Assembly (NCBI GenBank): GCA_964016885.1
Contig: OZ024743.1
Coordinates: 164,967,732 to 165,031,731, forward strand
Length of the DNA stretch: 64,000 nucleotides
Origin: Eledone cirrhosa
Taxonomy: Eukaryota > Mollusca > Cephalopoda > Octopoda > Eledonidae
Reading direction: 5' to 3'
Part shown: one piece after another, positions 1 to 11,265 of the stretch
How positions within the stretch are numbered: position 1 is the stretch's first letter
Layout of the letters: each line of letters opens with the position of its first letter
Position numbers and translations under genes: made by a program
The notes under the pieces: generated by a model
Told to the model about the DNA's origin: nothing
Seen by the model: the letters and a program-made list of their open reading frames with translations, nothing else
The model's database searches: none

Positions 1-360
1 GAAACAGTTCCTTATATTAAACAAAAAAAGTTCATTATTTAACGATCGTTTCTAGGACATATATATGTTAGAATTGGCATGCATATTCAACAGATCTATG
101 TACAAAATTATACAAAATTATACAAACTATCAAATATAATATACATACCAACACATACATATGCCGTCTTCAGAAATAATATTATTTCTGAAGACGGCAT
201 ATGTATGTGTTGGTATGTATATTATATTTGATAGTTTGTATAATTTTGTATAATTTTGTACATAGATCTGTTGAATATGCATGCCAATTCTAACACATAT
301 ATGTCCTAGAAACGATCGTTAAATAATGAACTTTTTTTGTTTAATATAAGGAACTGTTTC
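1..360. repeat. Near-perfect 360-bp palindrome (two 180-bp arms, no spacer)
   Basis: Bases 1-180 are the reverse complement of 181-360, with the axis between 180 and 181 (cagaaataat|attatttctg). The one mismatch I find pairs position 65 with 296. The arms are AT-rich and non-coding. The palindrome starts exactly at the window edge, so more may lie to the left. It could be a foldback or MITE-type element, or a hairpin artefact of library preparation or assembly; the near identity and absent loop make an artefact a serious option. Confidence 0.95.
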
Positions 361-384
361 ATTGTTTTATTCATTATTTTTTTA

Positions 385-418
<34 letters not shown>

Positions 419-689
419 ATTTGAAAAATACTACTTACTGTTAGTGGTGGTTAACATGTATTAGAATTAAAATAAAAACACGCGTCCCTTCTTCGCAATT
501 TAAGGGTTTGGCGATACTTGGTTTTAGTGTCCTAAATTATCATCATCGACATTCAATTATTAGCTACACCCACTACACTATACGTCACGACACGTCATCA
601 ACTGCTGCTGCTGCTTTGTTTTTACATGTTAATTTGAAAATTATATATATATGAAAATTATATATATATGAAATTCATGTAAAGCTATG
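361..689. other. AT-rich intergenic stretch with TA microsatellite
   Basis: Contains a (TA)n run at about 390-414, a short CTG run near 602-613 and a duplicated attatatatatatg unit near 638-670. No coding signal was seen on either strand. Confidence 0.6.
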
Positions 690-1665
690 CAAAAAAAGTA
701 AGGGAGAAAGTGGGTCACCTTGGAAAATGCCAAAGTTGATATTTATATTCTTAGAACTTAGTACTCCATTGGAATGAAATAATTGGAGATATGTGTTTCA
801 GGAATTTTTTAATCACAGGTGAGATTTTGAAGATGTCCATTGATTTCAGAATCCATGAGTGCGGTATGCTGTCAAAAACTTTTTGTAGTTGATCCATGCA
901 GAACTGAGATTTCTGTGTTTATTATGACAGTTCTCAAAGATCATACGATTAATCAAGAGTTGATCTTTACAACCATATGAACCTCATCAGCACCCTTGTT
1001 CAATGGGGAAAAGATTGTTCTCCTCCATAAACACGTATGCTTTCTCCATGAGAATAGAGGTTAATAGCTTATAAGTGGTGGACAAGCAGGTTATGGGCCG
1101 ATAGTTTTTTAACCTTAGTTTCATTGTGCTTTGGGAGAAGGTAAATAATGCCGCTTGCTATCCAGTCAGGGGTATTTTGGGGATTTTTCATAATTCCGTT
1201 GAACAGCTTGACCAATATATTGTGAGTGTACGGGAGTGAGGAAAGCGAAAAATTTGGCACCCTATCTCTACCAGGAGATTTCCACTTATGAGCTTTATTG
1301 AGTGCTGTCCTTAAGTCTGCTATAGAGATGTCTTCCCATGCCTGTTCTTGTAAATTTATGTAGGATTTTTCCAAGCGACTAATCCAATCTACATTAGCAT
1401 TATGTGACTTCTCATCATTCTAAATCTTTCTCCAAAAGTTTTCAACTTCTTCTATGGACGGAGGGTCTTCAATAGTTATTTTCTCCTTTCCTATTTCTTT
1501 ATAAAATGACTTGGCATTGGATGAGAACAACTTATTTTGCCTCTCAAATCTACGAATTCGTTGGGCTTTTACTTTGACTTTTTGTTTCAGAGTTTCCTTT
1601 GTTGATATTAGTACTTCTCTAGAAGAAAGTCCATATTCTTTCTTCAGCTTCATTCAATAATAATT
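690..1665 (-). mobile_element. REL-type LINE fragment (reverse transcriptase, decayed)
   Basis: Reading leftward from 1653, one frame gives a basic segment ending in EEVENFWRKI, typical of the linker before the RT in this LINE group. The next block (1374-1069) carries KWKSPGRDRVPNF (finger motif) and PDWIASGIIYLLPK. Further on, near 960-780, out-of-frame pieces give a relic of the WIDYKKAFDSIPHSWI block that precedes the RT palm, with stops and frameshifts. I infer the same family as the nuclease-bearing fragments at 6140, 53055 and 57715 from shared style; exact clade (R2/NeSL/Dong-like) is not proven. The 5' side abuts an (AAT)n/(ATT)n run at 1656-1675. Both ends are truncated and it is not functional. 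Confidence 0.75.
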
Positions 1666-1983
1666 ATTATTATTATGCTGGGATTTGTTGTTGTTGTTGT
1701 TGTGGTGGTGGTGGTGGTGGTGAAATTGCCGTTCTTTGGCTGTTGTATTTAGTGTACGCAGAGAGGTTTTCTTCCATTTGTAAAATTGTCTTTTTTTTAA
1801 TATAAAATTTCTAATACCAAATCAAATATTTGAGCCATATGCCAAGGTAATATGGGATCTCACTTCCTGAAAGCAAAGGCTGATGCTTTATGTCCCATTT
1901 ACAATAAAAATTATATCACAATTGTTTTAAATATGTAAAGAAAACTTATGGGGGCGGATTCATAACACTACATCCACCACGTG

Positions 1984-2073
<90 letters not shown>
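1666..2073. repeat. Simple repeats: (TTG)n/(GTG)n and (TTA)n-(TAG)n
   Basis: A TTG/GTG tract lies at about 1684-1721 and a long TTA-to-TAG compound trinucleotide run at about 1985-2072. The latter abuts the 3' end of the minus-strand Tx1-like LINE. Bases 1722-1984 are unassigned AT-rich sequence. Confidence 0.8.
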
Positions 2074-2074
<1 letters not shown>

Positions 2075-2337
2075 ATTCTTTATTAGCAACACAGGGCTCA
2101 CATTAAGGGAACATTAAAGACAATATAGCATAATAAGTGTGGGTTCTTCTTAGTGTAAAATAAAATTTGTAAAAGAGACTAAGAAAATAAACATTTAAAA
2201 CAAACATAACAACTTCCCCAAAGGTGAAGAGACTCAAGGGTCACTCGTGTAGAAATCCTACAAAAGCCACAGTCACCCTCTCCTCTAGGGCAAAGTGCGC
2301 TATCCCAGTTATTCTATTCCAATCAACAGGTGTATGC

Positions 2338-3320
2338 TCAAAGAGGCCCATTCACACGGACCCTGCTCGCCACTCTCACCCACCTTTCAACAAACTGGTT
2401 AGAAGACAACACTTCCCTCTCCACCCTCATTTTCCTCTTCAAGTGAAATCTGAAAAAGTTAATCAGAGCTTCACCGAAGAGGAAAATGGCTCTCTTCAAC
2501 CCTTTCAAACGCGTCCACCACATGACCTCTTTCGCCATGGCTACCAGGCAGATAAAAACTGCCTGTCCTTCCCCTTTAAAGAAGGACAGCGGGATGATCT
2601 TCACAATGGACTCAGTTGATAGTCGGATCCATCCTACAGTTGGTGCTCGACATAAACTCACAGGTCAGCAATACTCGTACACTCGACGAGTGCATGCGGG
2701 AAGGTTTCGTCGCCCTGCGCGCACCTCAGACAGGCCAGCCTTACGGCAAAACCATTCCCGTGGAATTTATCTCGAATTGACAAAGCTCCTCGGTAGCACT
2801 GCAAGGCCAGGGATTTCTGGAAGTTATCTATGGGCCATGGACCGAAAGTCCACTGGAAAAGAGTGGCTAATTGATTTTCGTCAACGCCCAGAGACTCCCC
2901 ATGGCTGAGGGCTGAGAGTGCTTGAAGACATTCCAGTCTCCAAACGTTCCGTCTCCGTCTTCGCTTGACATAAGATTGTAGTTCCATCAAGGAGATGAGT
3001 TGGGGGAAAACGTATCCAACGAACGGCGACCACACCTGTTCACCATCTAGCGCCTTTTTGCGCATCATAAGTCACAACAAACACACTCCTCCACGTAGTG
3101 GATGTTGAAATCAGATGGACCGCCTGACCAATGCAATCAGGCCCCTCCACATATAATGAAAGAGTAGACGCTCCTGTGCATTCAAACGTGGGCTAGGACA
3201 AGGCACGATAGCCAGGCGGTAGTAGATGACGAGCGCGATGTACGTGTTCACCACCTCTGCCCGGCCTTTCAAGGATAGCTTCCTATCGGCCATTTCTAGG
3301 TGAGAGAAGCCACCTTCCAC
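2338..3320 (-). pseudogene. Tx1-like LINE: C-terminal region
   Basis: Frames at 3320-3111, 3068-2658 and 2661-2338 give MADRKLSLKGRAEVVNTYI, then FPQLISLMELQSYVKRR, DNFQKSLALQCYRGALS, CLRCAQGDETFPHALVEC (a Cys/His cluster) and FHLKRKMRVEREVLSS. The same blocks occur in the copies at 10165, 51515, 54433 and 59355. Relative to those, a segment of roughly 25 codons is missing between LSALS and GESLGVDENQ. The function of this region in Tx1 elements is not established here. Confidence 0.8.
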
Positions 3321-3488
3321 GTTAACTCATCCCAGTTTTTGTCCATCTGGAAGTCCGGTCCAAACCAGACCCCAAGTAATTTAACTGGTCCGTCCGTCCA
3401 GCGCCCAACGACGCATGGACCTGCCTCTCCAGGTGCCGAGCTGCAGGTTCACCGACTTTCCCTGGTTGATTGTTGCTCCTGTTACCGT

Positions 3489-4634
3489 TTAGTACTCCCT
3501 AAGAGTGTTGCCGATCATCTCAATGTGTTTGCCGTTCGACATCACTACAGTGATGTCGTTGGCATATGCTGGCACGGATCTCCCACGTCCTAGTGCGCGC
3601 GGGATGCCTCGCAAAGTCTCCAATTTGTGTAGTAATGGCTCAAGAGTCAACAGATACAAAAGGGACGAGAGGGAACAACTTTTGCGAACCAAGCGTATGA
3701 TGTTGAATGGTTCTGAAACACAGAGCAGATTTCGCTGTGCATTGCAGAGATCCAGCTCCTGAAACGGGTCCAAAGCCTACTGTTTTGAGGGCGAACGCAA
3801 GGTAGCCATGGTCAACCCTATCATAAGCCTTTGATTGATCTAAATTTATCAGGGCTCCACCCGTGCCAAGTTCCTTAGCCACCTATGTAATGTATTGCTT
3901 GAAGTGGAGCTGGTCGAGGATGAACCAGTCCGGAATGGCGTATGTTTGCGCCTCCTCTACCATACCACCAATGACAAGCGCCTATCTCGTTGCTAATACC
4001 TTGACAATTTCAGAGTTATAGGCCTGAAATTGCCTACATGCTTCCCCTTGTTCGGGTCCTTTCTCAACAGCACTACTGCTCCTCGCCTCACAGAACTGGG
4101 AATTCTCCCTTCCTGCTGCCAGTTGCGTAGACATCTGCTAAGATATCAGCGAACAAGTCTGGTCTGTTTGTGTAAAGTTCATACAGCAGACCATCTAAGC
4201 CAGGGGATTTGCCCCTCGTGCAGCTTGCGATTGCGTCCCCTATTTCCTCAGCTGTTATCGGCTTTTCGCCGTGGTAGGCTCTCAAATCCATCCCTCAATC
4301 CGACCAGCCACCGCTCCCAAACATTTGAGTGTCGCTGAAAGACCTCACACATTTCCTTGGGATCAAGTACCATGCGCCCGTCATGGTCTGCCAAAGATTG
4401 GTTTGTGGTTTTGTTGCCACGCCTCGCCTCCACCACCAGTGCCCATTGAACGACTTCTGTCCCCTCATGTCCAAGATCATACACTTTTGCTCTAACAGCA
4501 CAGCCTTCATACTTAGCATTGAAGAATTGGTCCAGAGCCAATCTCACCGCGAGCACGTTGACTGTGATGCCTTTAGTAAGTGCCTCTTCTAGTTTTCTAA
4601 CTAGATCTCCCTCTACTTTAATTTTGTCTATCAT
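3489..4634 (-). pseudogene. Tx1-like LINE: reverse transcriptase domain
   Basis: Minus-strand frames from 4634 give the pre-RT linker (LALDQFFNAKYEG ... VQWALVVEARRGNK), then KPITAEEIGDAIASCTRGKSPGLDG at 4280-4180, the LDQSKAYDRVDH palm block near 3850, and LEPLLHKLETLRG followed by VPAYANDITVV. The catalytic YADD is YAND, which removes one metal-binding Asp. Several frame changes separate the blocks. Confidence 0.85.
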
Positions 4635-4799
4635 TTCAACCTAACTAAACGTTATCTATTCTCTCTAATACCCCCTTTTAGGGTGAACCACCATTTGTTG
4701 TTGACGATTGCTCCCGTCAATGCTCGCCTAACTAATTTACTGATCCAGTCTTTGTAGTTGTTGTGCACCGGGAATGAGGCGTTTAGCTTCCAGTACCCA

Positions 4800-5468
4800 G
4801 ATCCCTAGTTATGAAACCTATCTAGATTTACCACAAATATCACAAATTTATGGTCTGTGTAATCGACTACTTTGAATTGTGGACAACTTTACTAGACTTA
4901 CAGAATACCCTATCTAAATACGATATAGATGACCTGATCCAGTTTGTCCATTCCACATTGGCACATTCTGGAAATCCAGTCGGTACCTGTCAAACAGTTG
5001 GAAGCGTCTGGGCAGGTTTGCGAGGCTTTTACACCCTCATCCCCTATCTGCTCGTCTCACACAATCCCAACGTGCATCCAAGATACCGTTCTAGTCGCCA
5101 ACTAACCTTAAAGAGCGGGCGGGACGTTCCTAGAAAGGTCTCAAGGCATCTGAAGTATAGCCTTCGCTGCTGGTCACGTCCAGCACCACCAACTTACCTT
5201 CTGGATCCAGGAAGATGGTCCATATCGCAATATCTTGGCCTTTCCGAAATAGCACAGCAACTCTGCCCCCAGATCCGGGACGGCTTGGAGAAGCGTACAC
5301 CTTGTAACCGCCGAATTTGGGTGTAAAAGTTCGTACATTGGAAATTCTGGATTTGCTGATGGCCACCACATCTATGTTTAGTGACATGAAGTTGTTGAGC
5401 AGGTGACCCTGCTACCAAGTCAATCCCAGGCCACGTACATTTACACTGCCTATCCTGAATGAAGCCAT
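4800..5468 (-). pseudogene. Tx1-like LINE: APE-type endonuclease domain
   Basis: From the ATG at 5468 the frame opens MASFRIGSVNVRGLGLTW, the usual N-terminal endonuclease block, then a stop. From 5387 it continues with DVVAISKSRISNVRTF, where the catalytic Glu expected in the (Q/S)E motif reads K. Next come GYKVYASPSRPGSGG and a core strand with LDPEGKLVVLDVTSS. The part from about 5130 to 4800 holds remnants of later endonuclease motifs with several frameshifts. In the family this domain nicks target DNA to prime reverse transcription. This copy cannot be active. Confidence 0.75.
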
Positions 5469-5939
5469 GTTCGATGAAGAGGAGGAAAAAGTGGGAAAGG
5501 TATTTTGGGGTAAGACGGTTAGTCCGTCCCCCTGGTCACATGTGGGTTCGTTTACAAGTATGTCTCCATATATCCTTCTGGAGAGTGTACTTCGGAATTG
5601 TTTTTAAATGTGTGTACGTTTTTTATTTATGTTTGTAATTTTTATGTGTGTAGGTGGTGTGAATGTTTGAGATGTTTTTGGTGTCTGCTGTGTCTATTGT
5701 GGTGGTGGTGGAGGTGGGGTGATGGTGGGAGTGGTGATGGTGGTGCTGGTGACGTTGGTGTAGGTGTTGGTAATAGTTGCTTTTTTTCCCCTTTTTTTAG
5801 GGTGAAGTTAGAGTTTTCTGTTTTTGTTATTGTGAAAGACGGTTTTTCACTCCTCACCGTCACAATTTGTTTCCAATTGTGTGATGTCGGATAGGGACGT
5901 TTTCGCATGGATGTTGATGTTGGTGGTGGTGCTGTTGCT

Positions 5940-6137
5940 TGGTTTGGCAGTATTGGTAGAGCGTCAGACACCATGCTTTGCAGCATAGAGTTATGGCCTT
6001 TTACGTTCAGTGTTCAAATCCCGCCGAGGTTAGCTTTGCCTTTCATCCTTACGGGGTCGATAAAATAAAGCACCAGTAATCCACTGGGTAATTGCTGGCC
6101 TTGTGCCTTAAGTAGAAACAATTATTATTATTATTTC
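5940..6137 (+). repeat. tRNA-derived SINE
   Basis: Head ggtttggcagtattggtaga, B-box-like gttcaaatcccgccg near 6013, body ggggtcgataaaataaagc, and tail ttgtgccttaagtagaaac followed by (ATT)n. It abuts the 5' side of the Tx1-like LINE, and its (ATT)n tail abuts a minus-strand REL-type LINE. The B box is the tRNA-like pol III promoter element that SINEs use. Confidence 0.9.
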
Positions 6138-6139
6138 CA

Positions 6140-6965
6140 TTATTATTTTTATTGCACATCATTACTGCTTTACAGCTCTGTGTGCCTTAGGTATGAGCAG
6201 TGCAGTTTTCACTGATATTGTTTCTATTGTATTGTTAGTACTTTTCGTAATATGTGTGCAGTGCCTAGTAGTACTATCTTTTGTATACTGTATATATTTG
6301 TAAGTACTGGGGTTTTAGCTATATATTTGTCTGTGTTTTTTATCATTCCTAGAGCACCTATTATTATAGGTGTTGTTTGTTTTCATTTTCCACTTTCGAG
6401 TTATTTTGGAAGATATATTGTCATCTGTGGGGATAGATACATCTATCAGAAGGCATTTTTTTTCTTTTGTGGTCTTTGACTATAATATCTGGTCGGTTGG
6501 TCTTGATCTCTCTGTCTGTATGTATTGGCATATCCCAGAGAATGGTTGCTTTGTTATTCTCTGATACTTTTTTATGGTGTGTGTTTGTACCATCTTTTTC
6601 TGTTGGTATTTCATAATGTTGGCATAACTTCCAGTGTATGAATGTCCAAACTCCAAATGTCTGGTTATATTCCTTTTTGGCTAGAGCTGGGCATCCAGGG
6701 ACAATGTGATTAATTGTTTCTTCCCTATCTCCACATATTCTATAGTTACTTATAGGGTTTTGTTTCATTATGTACTTCTGGTAGTTTCTGGTGGGTACAT
6801 TCTGATTCTGCTCTGCAATTAGAAATCCTTCTGTCTCAGTTTTTAGTCGAGTACTTCGGAGTCAGTTTTGTGTGTTTTCTTTTTCTACTTCCTTTCTATT
6901 TAGCTTTTGGGGGTATTGGCCATGTAAGGATTTCTCTTGCCATCGTTTTAACATGGCATTCTGGA
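6140..6965 (-). mobile_element. REL-type LINE 3' fragment with zinc knuckle and PD-(D/E)XK remnant
   Basis: The minus-strand frame 6768-6421 contains YRICGDREETINHIVPGC (CX2C...HX4C knuckle), then a conserved WTFIHWKLCQHYEIP block and NRPDIIVKDHKRKK, matching the RPD start of the restriction-enzyme-like endonuclease of R2-type LINEs. Further left, out-of-frame pieces continue towards the QKIVLLGTAHILRKVL block seen intact in the copy at 53055. Upstream, 6965-6769 supplies remnants of the KTETEGF block. Strongly 5'-truncated and frame-broken. Confidence 0.8.
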
Positions 6966-7285
6966 TTAATGTGGCGAGAATGGCCCATGTGAGTGGGCTT
7001 ACTCTGACCATGCGCCTATAGTCTAGCTAACTTGAGGAGTAGAGGGGTGCCCTAGAAGCGCCGGGTGATTCAGGATTGGGGAATTTGTTTGGTTATATTT
7101 ATACATAATTTATTTTATATTTTTTATATTTTCATTATTAAATTAGTCTTGCCATTGTGCACTTTTACTCGACCTTATTGTAAACCCCACTGTCCGTGTC
7201 TTTGTATTGTACCCTACATGTCGGCCCTTGTGGCCAATAAATGAAATCATCGTTATTATCATTATTATTATTATTATTATTATTA
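6966..7285 (+). mobile_element. Tx1-like LINE 3' end (second subfamily)
   Basis: Matches 54055-54432 closely: gtggcgagaatggcc ... gtgagtgggcctactctgaccatg, then the non-coding tail gtcggcccttgtggccaataaatgaaat and an (ATT)n run at 7255-7285. Only the last coding residues and the 3' UTR remain. It lies directly after the minus-strand REL-type fragment. Confidence 0.8.
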
Positions 7286-8070
7286 TAAGAATATTTTTTA
7301 ATGGAGTTAACATGTAAAATATCTCATAATGGGTAGAGCTGGAATAATTCATCAGAAGGAACAAATGAAATTATATTAAATGTAAAAATACTGATTATAT
7401 TATAAATATTCACTACATCAACATCCTCATCACCACCACCACTATCATTTCAATCATCAACATCATCACCATCACCATCACCACATAATGGTTATGATGA
7501 GCTGGGGGTAATGATGATGATGATGGTAGTGGTGGTGGTGGCGGTGCTAGTGGTTGTGGAAGTGGTGGTGGTGGTGGTGGTGGTGACGATGTTGGTATAG
7601 GTGATGTTGATGTTGATGCTGATGAAGACAATGAAGGTGATGAAGGAATTAAGTAAAATTATTGAAAAAGAAAATCCTAATCTCAAAGACATAACAGGAT
7701 ATGTCTTTGGAAAATTCTGAATGAAATTTAAAAATTAAGTTATTTTTTCTTTTTCTTCAATTGATGCTTGGAAATTGAAATAAATAAATAGATAAATAAG
7801 AAAGAGGGAGAGAAAAGGGGAAAGAGGTAGACACAAGAAATGGAAGAAAAAGAATGAAAGATGATTGTATTTGAAGGTAGGGAAATGTGACATTGGTTGA
7901 CATAGTTGTTAGAATTATGGCTTTGGAGAAATAATTGGGTTTTCCACATCATTTGGAACACATTTCTGTGTCACTTTAGAGTAGGGATTCTCAAACAGGA
8001 GGCACTTACCTCACAAAGGAGCAATTTTAAACAAGAAAGGAATTGAGAAGTCCAAATTGGGGAAAAATAG
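7286..8070. other. Low-complexity region with trinucleotide inversion
   Basis: 7408-7490 is rich in CAT/CAC and 7500-7640 in GAT/GGT, so the tract switches strand near 7495 and could fold back on itself. 7740-7860 is a T-rich to purine-rich stretch. Predicted reading frames here are low-complexity artefacts. Confidence 0.65.
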
Positions 8071-8073
8071 TGC

Positions 8074-8292
8074 ACATTGTGTATATAATCAAACGAAATA
8101 TTAATTTACACAACTAAAGTGAACATTGTGTATATATTAAATGAAACACTAATATACCCAACTATATTATACATTGTGTGTATATTAAATGATATGCCAA
8201 TATACACCACTATAGTGTATATATCAAATGAAATACTAATATACCCAACTGTAGTATATATTGTGTATATATATCAACTAATATACCTAAAT
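8074..8292. repeat. AT-rich minisatellite, unit about 48 bp, about 5 copies
   Basis: Repeated cattgtgtatatattaaatg ... actaatatacccaact units begin near 8074, 8123, 8171, 8215 and 8260. Units diverge by substitutions and small indels. Confidence 0.8.
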
Positions 8293-8799
8293 GATCACAA
8301 ATTAACAGTTCACAAAATCTGTTGCTTTAGATTTAATCTTGTTTAGAACTATAAATTATTAAGGTTTGAAAAGCTTTCCTAACTTAATATTGTGCTTGGG
8401 TGAAACCTTACTAGATGACAATTCAAAATGTGGCAAGAATTGAGGAAACTTGGGATTGTTAGAGGATGAATGTAACCTGGGTCACTGAGAACTACTGCTT
8501 TAAAGATAATAGATTTAACATTGACACAAGGACCGATTTTCAAGGAGAGATCAATTAAAGAATTGATTGAGTTAAGCCTAGTACATTACTGAGAGCCTCT
8601 CCAAAATTGTTCAGTCTTTTAAAAATGGCTGCCAAAAATCTCACTCAAATCACATCTTACTGTCTTAAAATTAGAGAATTCAGTGTTTGATATACTGTGT
8701 TTCGACATGTCTTGAATGCTTTTAGTCACACGTGCAAGTGGCTATGCATTCCATAGCCATTCTTTAGTGAAATTCAGCATGGGACAAATGTGTGACAAT
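8293..8799. other. Unassigned AT-rich sequence
   Basis: No coding frame, RNA gene or recognisable transposon was seen. Short matches such as gtcactgagaactactgctttaa suggest old repeat remains. Confidence 0.4.
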
Positions 8800-9240
8800 T
8801 ATATTTTGCCAGCTGAATAGACTGAGATAATGTGAAATAAAGTGTCTTGCTTAAGAACACAATGCACGTTATACAATTATGAGTCAAACACCCTAACTAC
8901 TAAACTATATACCTTTATATGAATGTGTGAAAAAAATTACAACTCATACCTATGCAGGTTTAACTAGCCACATACAAGGTTGTATCTCATAGAAGGTTTC
9001 TTGGGTGTTTTAATGACCCCCTATGAGGTTGGATCTTATAAGCAGTTTCTCAGGTTGTTTAACGATAGGAGCCTCAGTCCTAGTATGAAAAGCAATATGA
9101 AATGAAGTGTTTTGCTCAAGAACACGTTACCTGGACAAAAAACTGAACCCACAACCATATACAATAGCAAGCTGAACACCCTAACCCACACATTTTCATG
9201 TGAGTGTGTGTGAATGTGCATAAACTAATAAGAGGTAGAT
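8800..9240 (-). repeat. tRNA-type SINE, minus strand, with partial duplication
   Basis: Two related bodies, 8810-8930 and 8950-9240, carry gtgaaataaagtgtcttgc and aacacaatgcacg motifs. Each ends at the right in a tRNA-like head read on the minus strand (gggttagggtgttcagc ... gtgggttca near 9200-9145). The middle contains the ctcatagaaggtttcttggg unit that is tandemly repeated at 44854-45200. Confidence 0.7.
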
Positions 9241-10160
9241 TGGTTGTTGTTCTTTTTTTTTTCTTTTCATTAAAAAAAATTTAAGAAGATGTGTGAGGAG
9301 AGAATCAAGTGTGATTATTTGGTCAAGTATAAAAAAACATTCAGTGACTAACGACTAATGAGTGTTAACATGCTGACCTACATTTCTAAGAGAGTCAATT
9401 AAATGTTCGATCTGTCCTCCAAATTCCACCAATTAGATTTTTAATAGACAATTGACATTTTCATTTCTTTCTTCCTTTCCTCTCTCTCTCAAATTTACAT
9501 TCTTCTCTTCCACCCTTATATTTCAATTTAGTTTTTTCATCAAGTGTCTCCACTTAATTCTTCTTTTCGTTTTGTTCCCTTTCTGTTTTTGTTTCTTGCT
9601 TTTTGTTTTTGGTTCATTCCGTTTTTTGTTTTGTATTATTTTATTCATTTATTTCTAGAACTTTCTTCACTTTAAGTCTCAGTCTTCATTAATGCTTGTC
9701 AAGTCTTTTCATCATAAATTTAACACATGAATCCATTTAAACTCATTCAAAGTATTTTTTTTATCATCGCCACCACCACCATCATCATTACATCACAGTT
9801 ACCTTCATCATCATCACATCAGTTACCTTCACCATCATCATCATCCTAACCACCACCACCATCATCACATCACAGTTACCTTCCTCATAATCATAACCAC
9901 CACCATCATGTTTTTAAATCACCATCCTTTACTTCTCGTTTCATTAACTCTTTAAAAAAAATAAAATCCAATATTAAATTGCATGAGCCATGTTTCATTT
10001 TTTCTTATTTCAATACAAAATAAAAATAAAAAATGATGAAAGAAAGATACAAATTTAGATACCTTGATTATCATAGCAATAATTTACCAGCACCTACCTG
10101 TATACCTAACGTATCCATTTTCTTTTAATGTTCCAATTGAAGAAGATGAAGAGGAAAAGG
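9241..10160. other. AT-rich region with CAC/CAT minisatellite
   Basis: 9450-9660 is a T-rich tract whose apparent reading frame is low complexity. 9768-9910 holds two to three copies of a caccaccaccatcatcat ... cacagttacctt unit. The remainder is unassigned. Confidence 0.6.
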
Positions 10161-10164
10161 GAAT

Positions 10165-11265
10165 AATAACAATAATAATAATGTTTTCTTTATTGACCAC
10201 AAAGGGTTTACAAAATATACATTAAGTACTGTACAGGGCGGTACAATGTAGATTTCTGCATATAAAAATGAGTATAAAACAAAAACAAAGAATGTAACAA
10301 AACAATAGAAACAAAAGAAAATTCAAAAATAGGGAGGAGACTTCCAAGGGTTACTTGTGGAGAAAGCCCACAAAAGCCACAGTGAATCTGATGGCCAGGG
10401 CAAGTGTCCTCTCCCAGGTGTCCTCCCCGAATCTAAAGACACTCGCTCAGAGCAGGCCCATTCACATACTCGCCTCTTTCATCCACCTTTCAACAAATTG
10501 TCTGAAGAAGTTAATCAGGGAGTTACCTTTTCAGACATGACCACCATATGACCTCTTTCGCTATGGCCACCAGACAGACAAAAACAGCCTGCTCTTCCTG
10601 GCTAAGGAAGTGTGGCTGAGCAATGTTGACGATGGCTTCAGTTGACAGTTGGATCCATCCCACATCTGACAACAGGTGTTCGAGATAAACCCACAAGCCA
10701 GTGATACTTGGACACGAGATGAGTGCATGCATGGTGGTTTCGTCGCCCAGCGCGCAACTTGGACATACCTGGCTGATATCACTTTCATCCCAATGGATGT
10801 CTGGAAGTTATCCATTGGCCCTGGATCAAAAGTCCTGCAGAAGAGAATGGCTAGTTGATTTTCATCGACACCCAGAGTTTCCACAAGAACGTTGTCGCTT
10901 TTATCATTCACTAACCCTCTATAGAACGCCAAGGTGGAGTTTCCACTAATCCTAGTGCCCAATTGGCTGAGGGCTGTAAGCACTTGAAGACATTCTAGCT
11001 TCCAAGCTCTCCCCCTAGGGCTCTGCTTGACTCAGGACTGCAGCTCCGTCAAACAGATGAATTGGGGGGGGGGGGGAATGTGCCTAGCAAATAGTGCCCA
11101 CACATGTTCATCGTTCAAGAAAGCCTGAAGATGTCATATCCTTAGCCTATGTCTGTGCATCATCAGCCAGAGCATGCCCAGTCCAACACTAGCGTGAATT
11201 TTGGACAACCTATGTAAAACTTATCTATTTCCTTACAAAATATCCTATCTAGATACGATATGGAT
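10165..11265 (-). mobile_element. Tx1-like LINE, internally deleted copy
   Basis: The minus strand from about 11190 to 10340 encodes the Tx1 C-terminal region (LTALSQLGTRISGNSTLAFYRGLV, DENQLAILFCRTFDPGPMDNF), then 3' UTR to an (AAT)n tail at 10165-10180. Beyond it, 11204-11262 matches an endonuclease-region stretch of the larger copy (its 4877-4930), so the RT has been lost by internal deletion. A G tract lies at 11046-11056. Frameshifts near 10880 and 10690. Confidence 0.75.

Larger units (their letters stand above)
2074..5930 (-). mobile_element. Tx1-like LINE (L1 superfamily), nearly complete but decayed
   Basis: Read on the minus strand this copy has the full order of a Tx1-type element: a low-complexity proline/histidine-rich region (5900-5640), an APE-type endonuclease (from an ATG at 5468), a linker, RT (about 4634-3489) and a C-terminal region with a Cys-rich motif (3320-2340). 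It ends near 2074 in aataaagaatta plus a trinucleotide run. RT signatures are GKSPGLDG near 4190, INLDQSKAYDRVDH near 3850 and YAND (for YADD) near 3557. Many stops and frameshifts break it. Tx1 assignment rests on the NLDQSKAFDRVDH / VRQGCPLS style of RT. A plus-strand SINE abuts its 5' end at 5940. Confidence 0.85.

Noticed and set aside
5598..5894. Cys/Trp-rich plus-strand frame at 5598
   Set aside because: It is the antisense of the low-complexity 5' part of a minus-strand Tx1-like LINE and contains a (GGT)n run.
9452..9658. Phe/Leu-rich membrane-like peptide
   Set aside because: It arises from a T-rich simple tract; no signal peptide context, homologue or conserved motif was seen.
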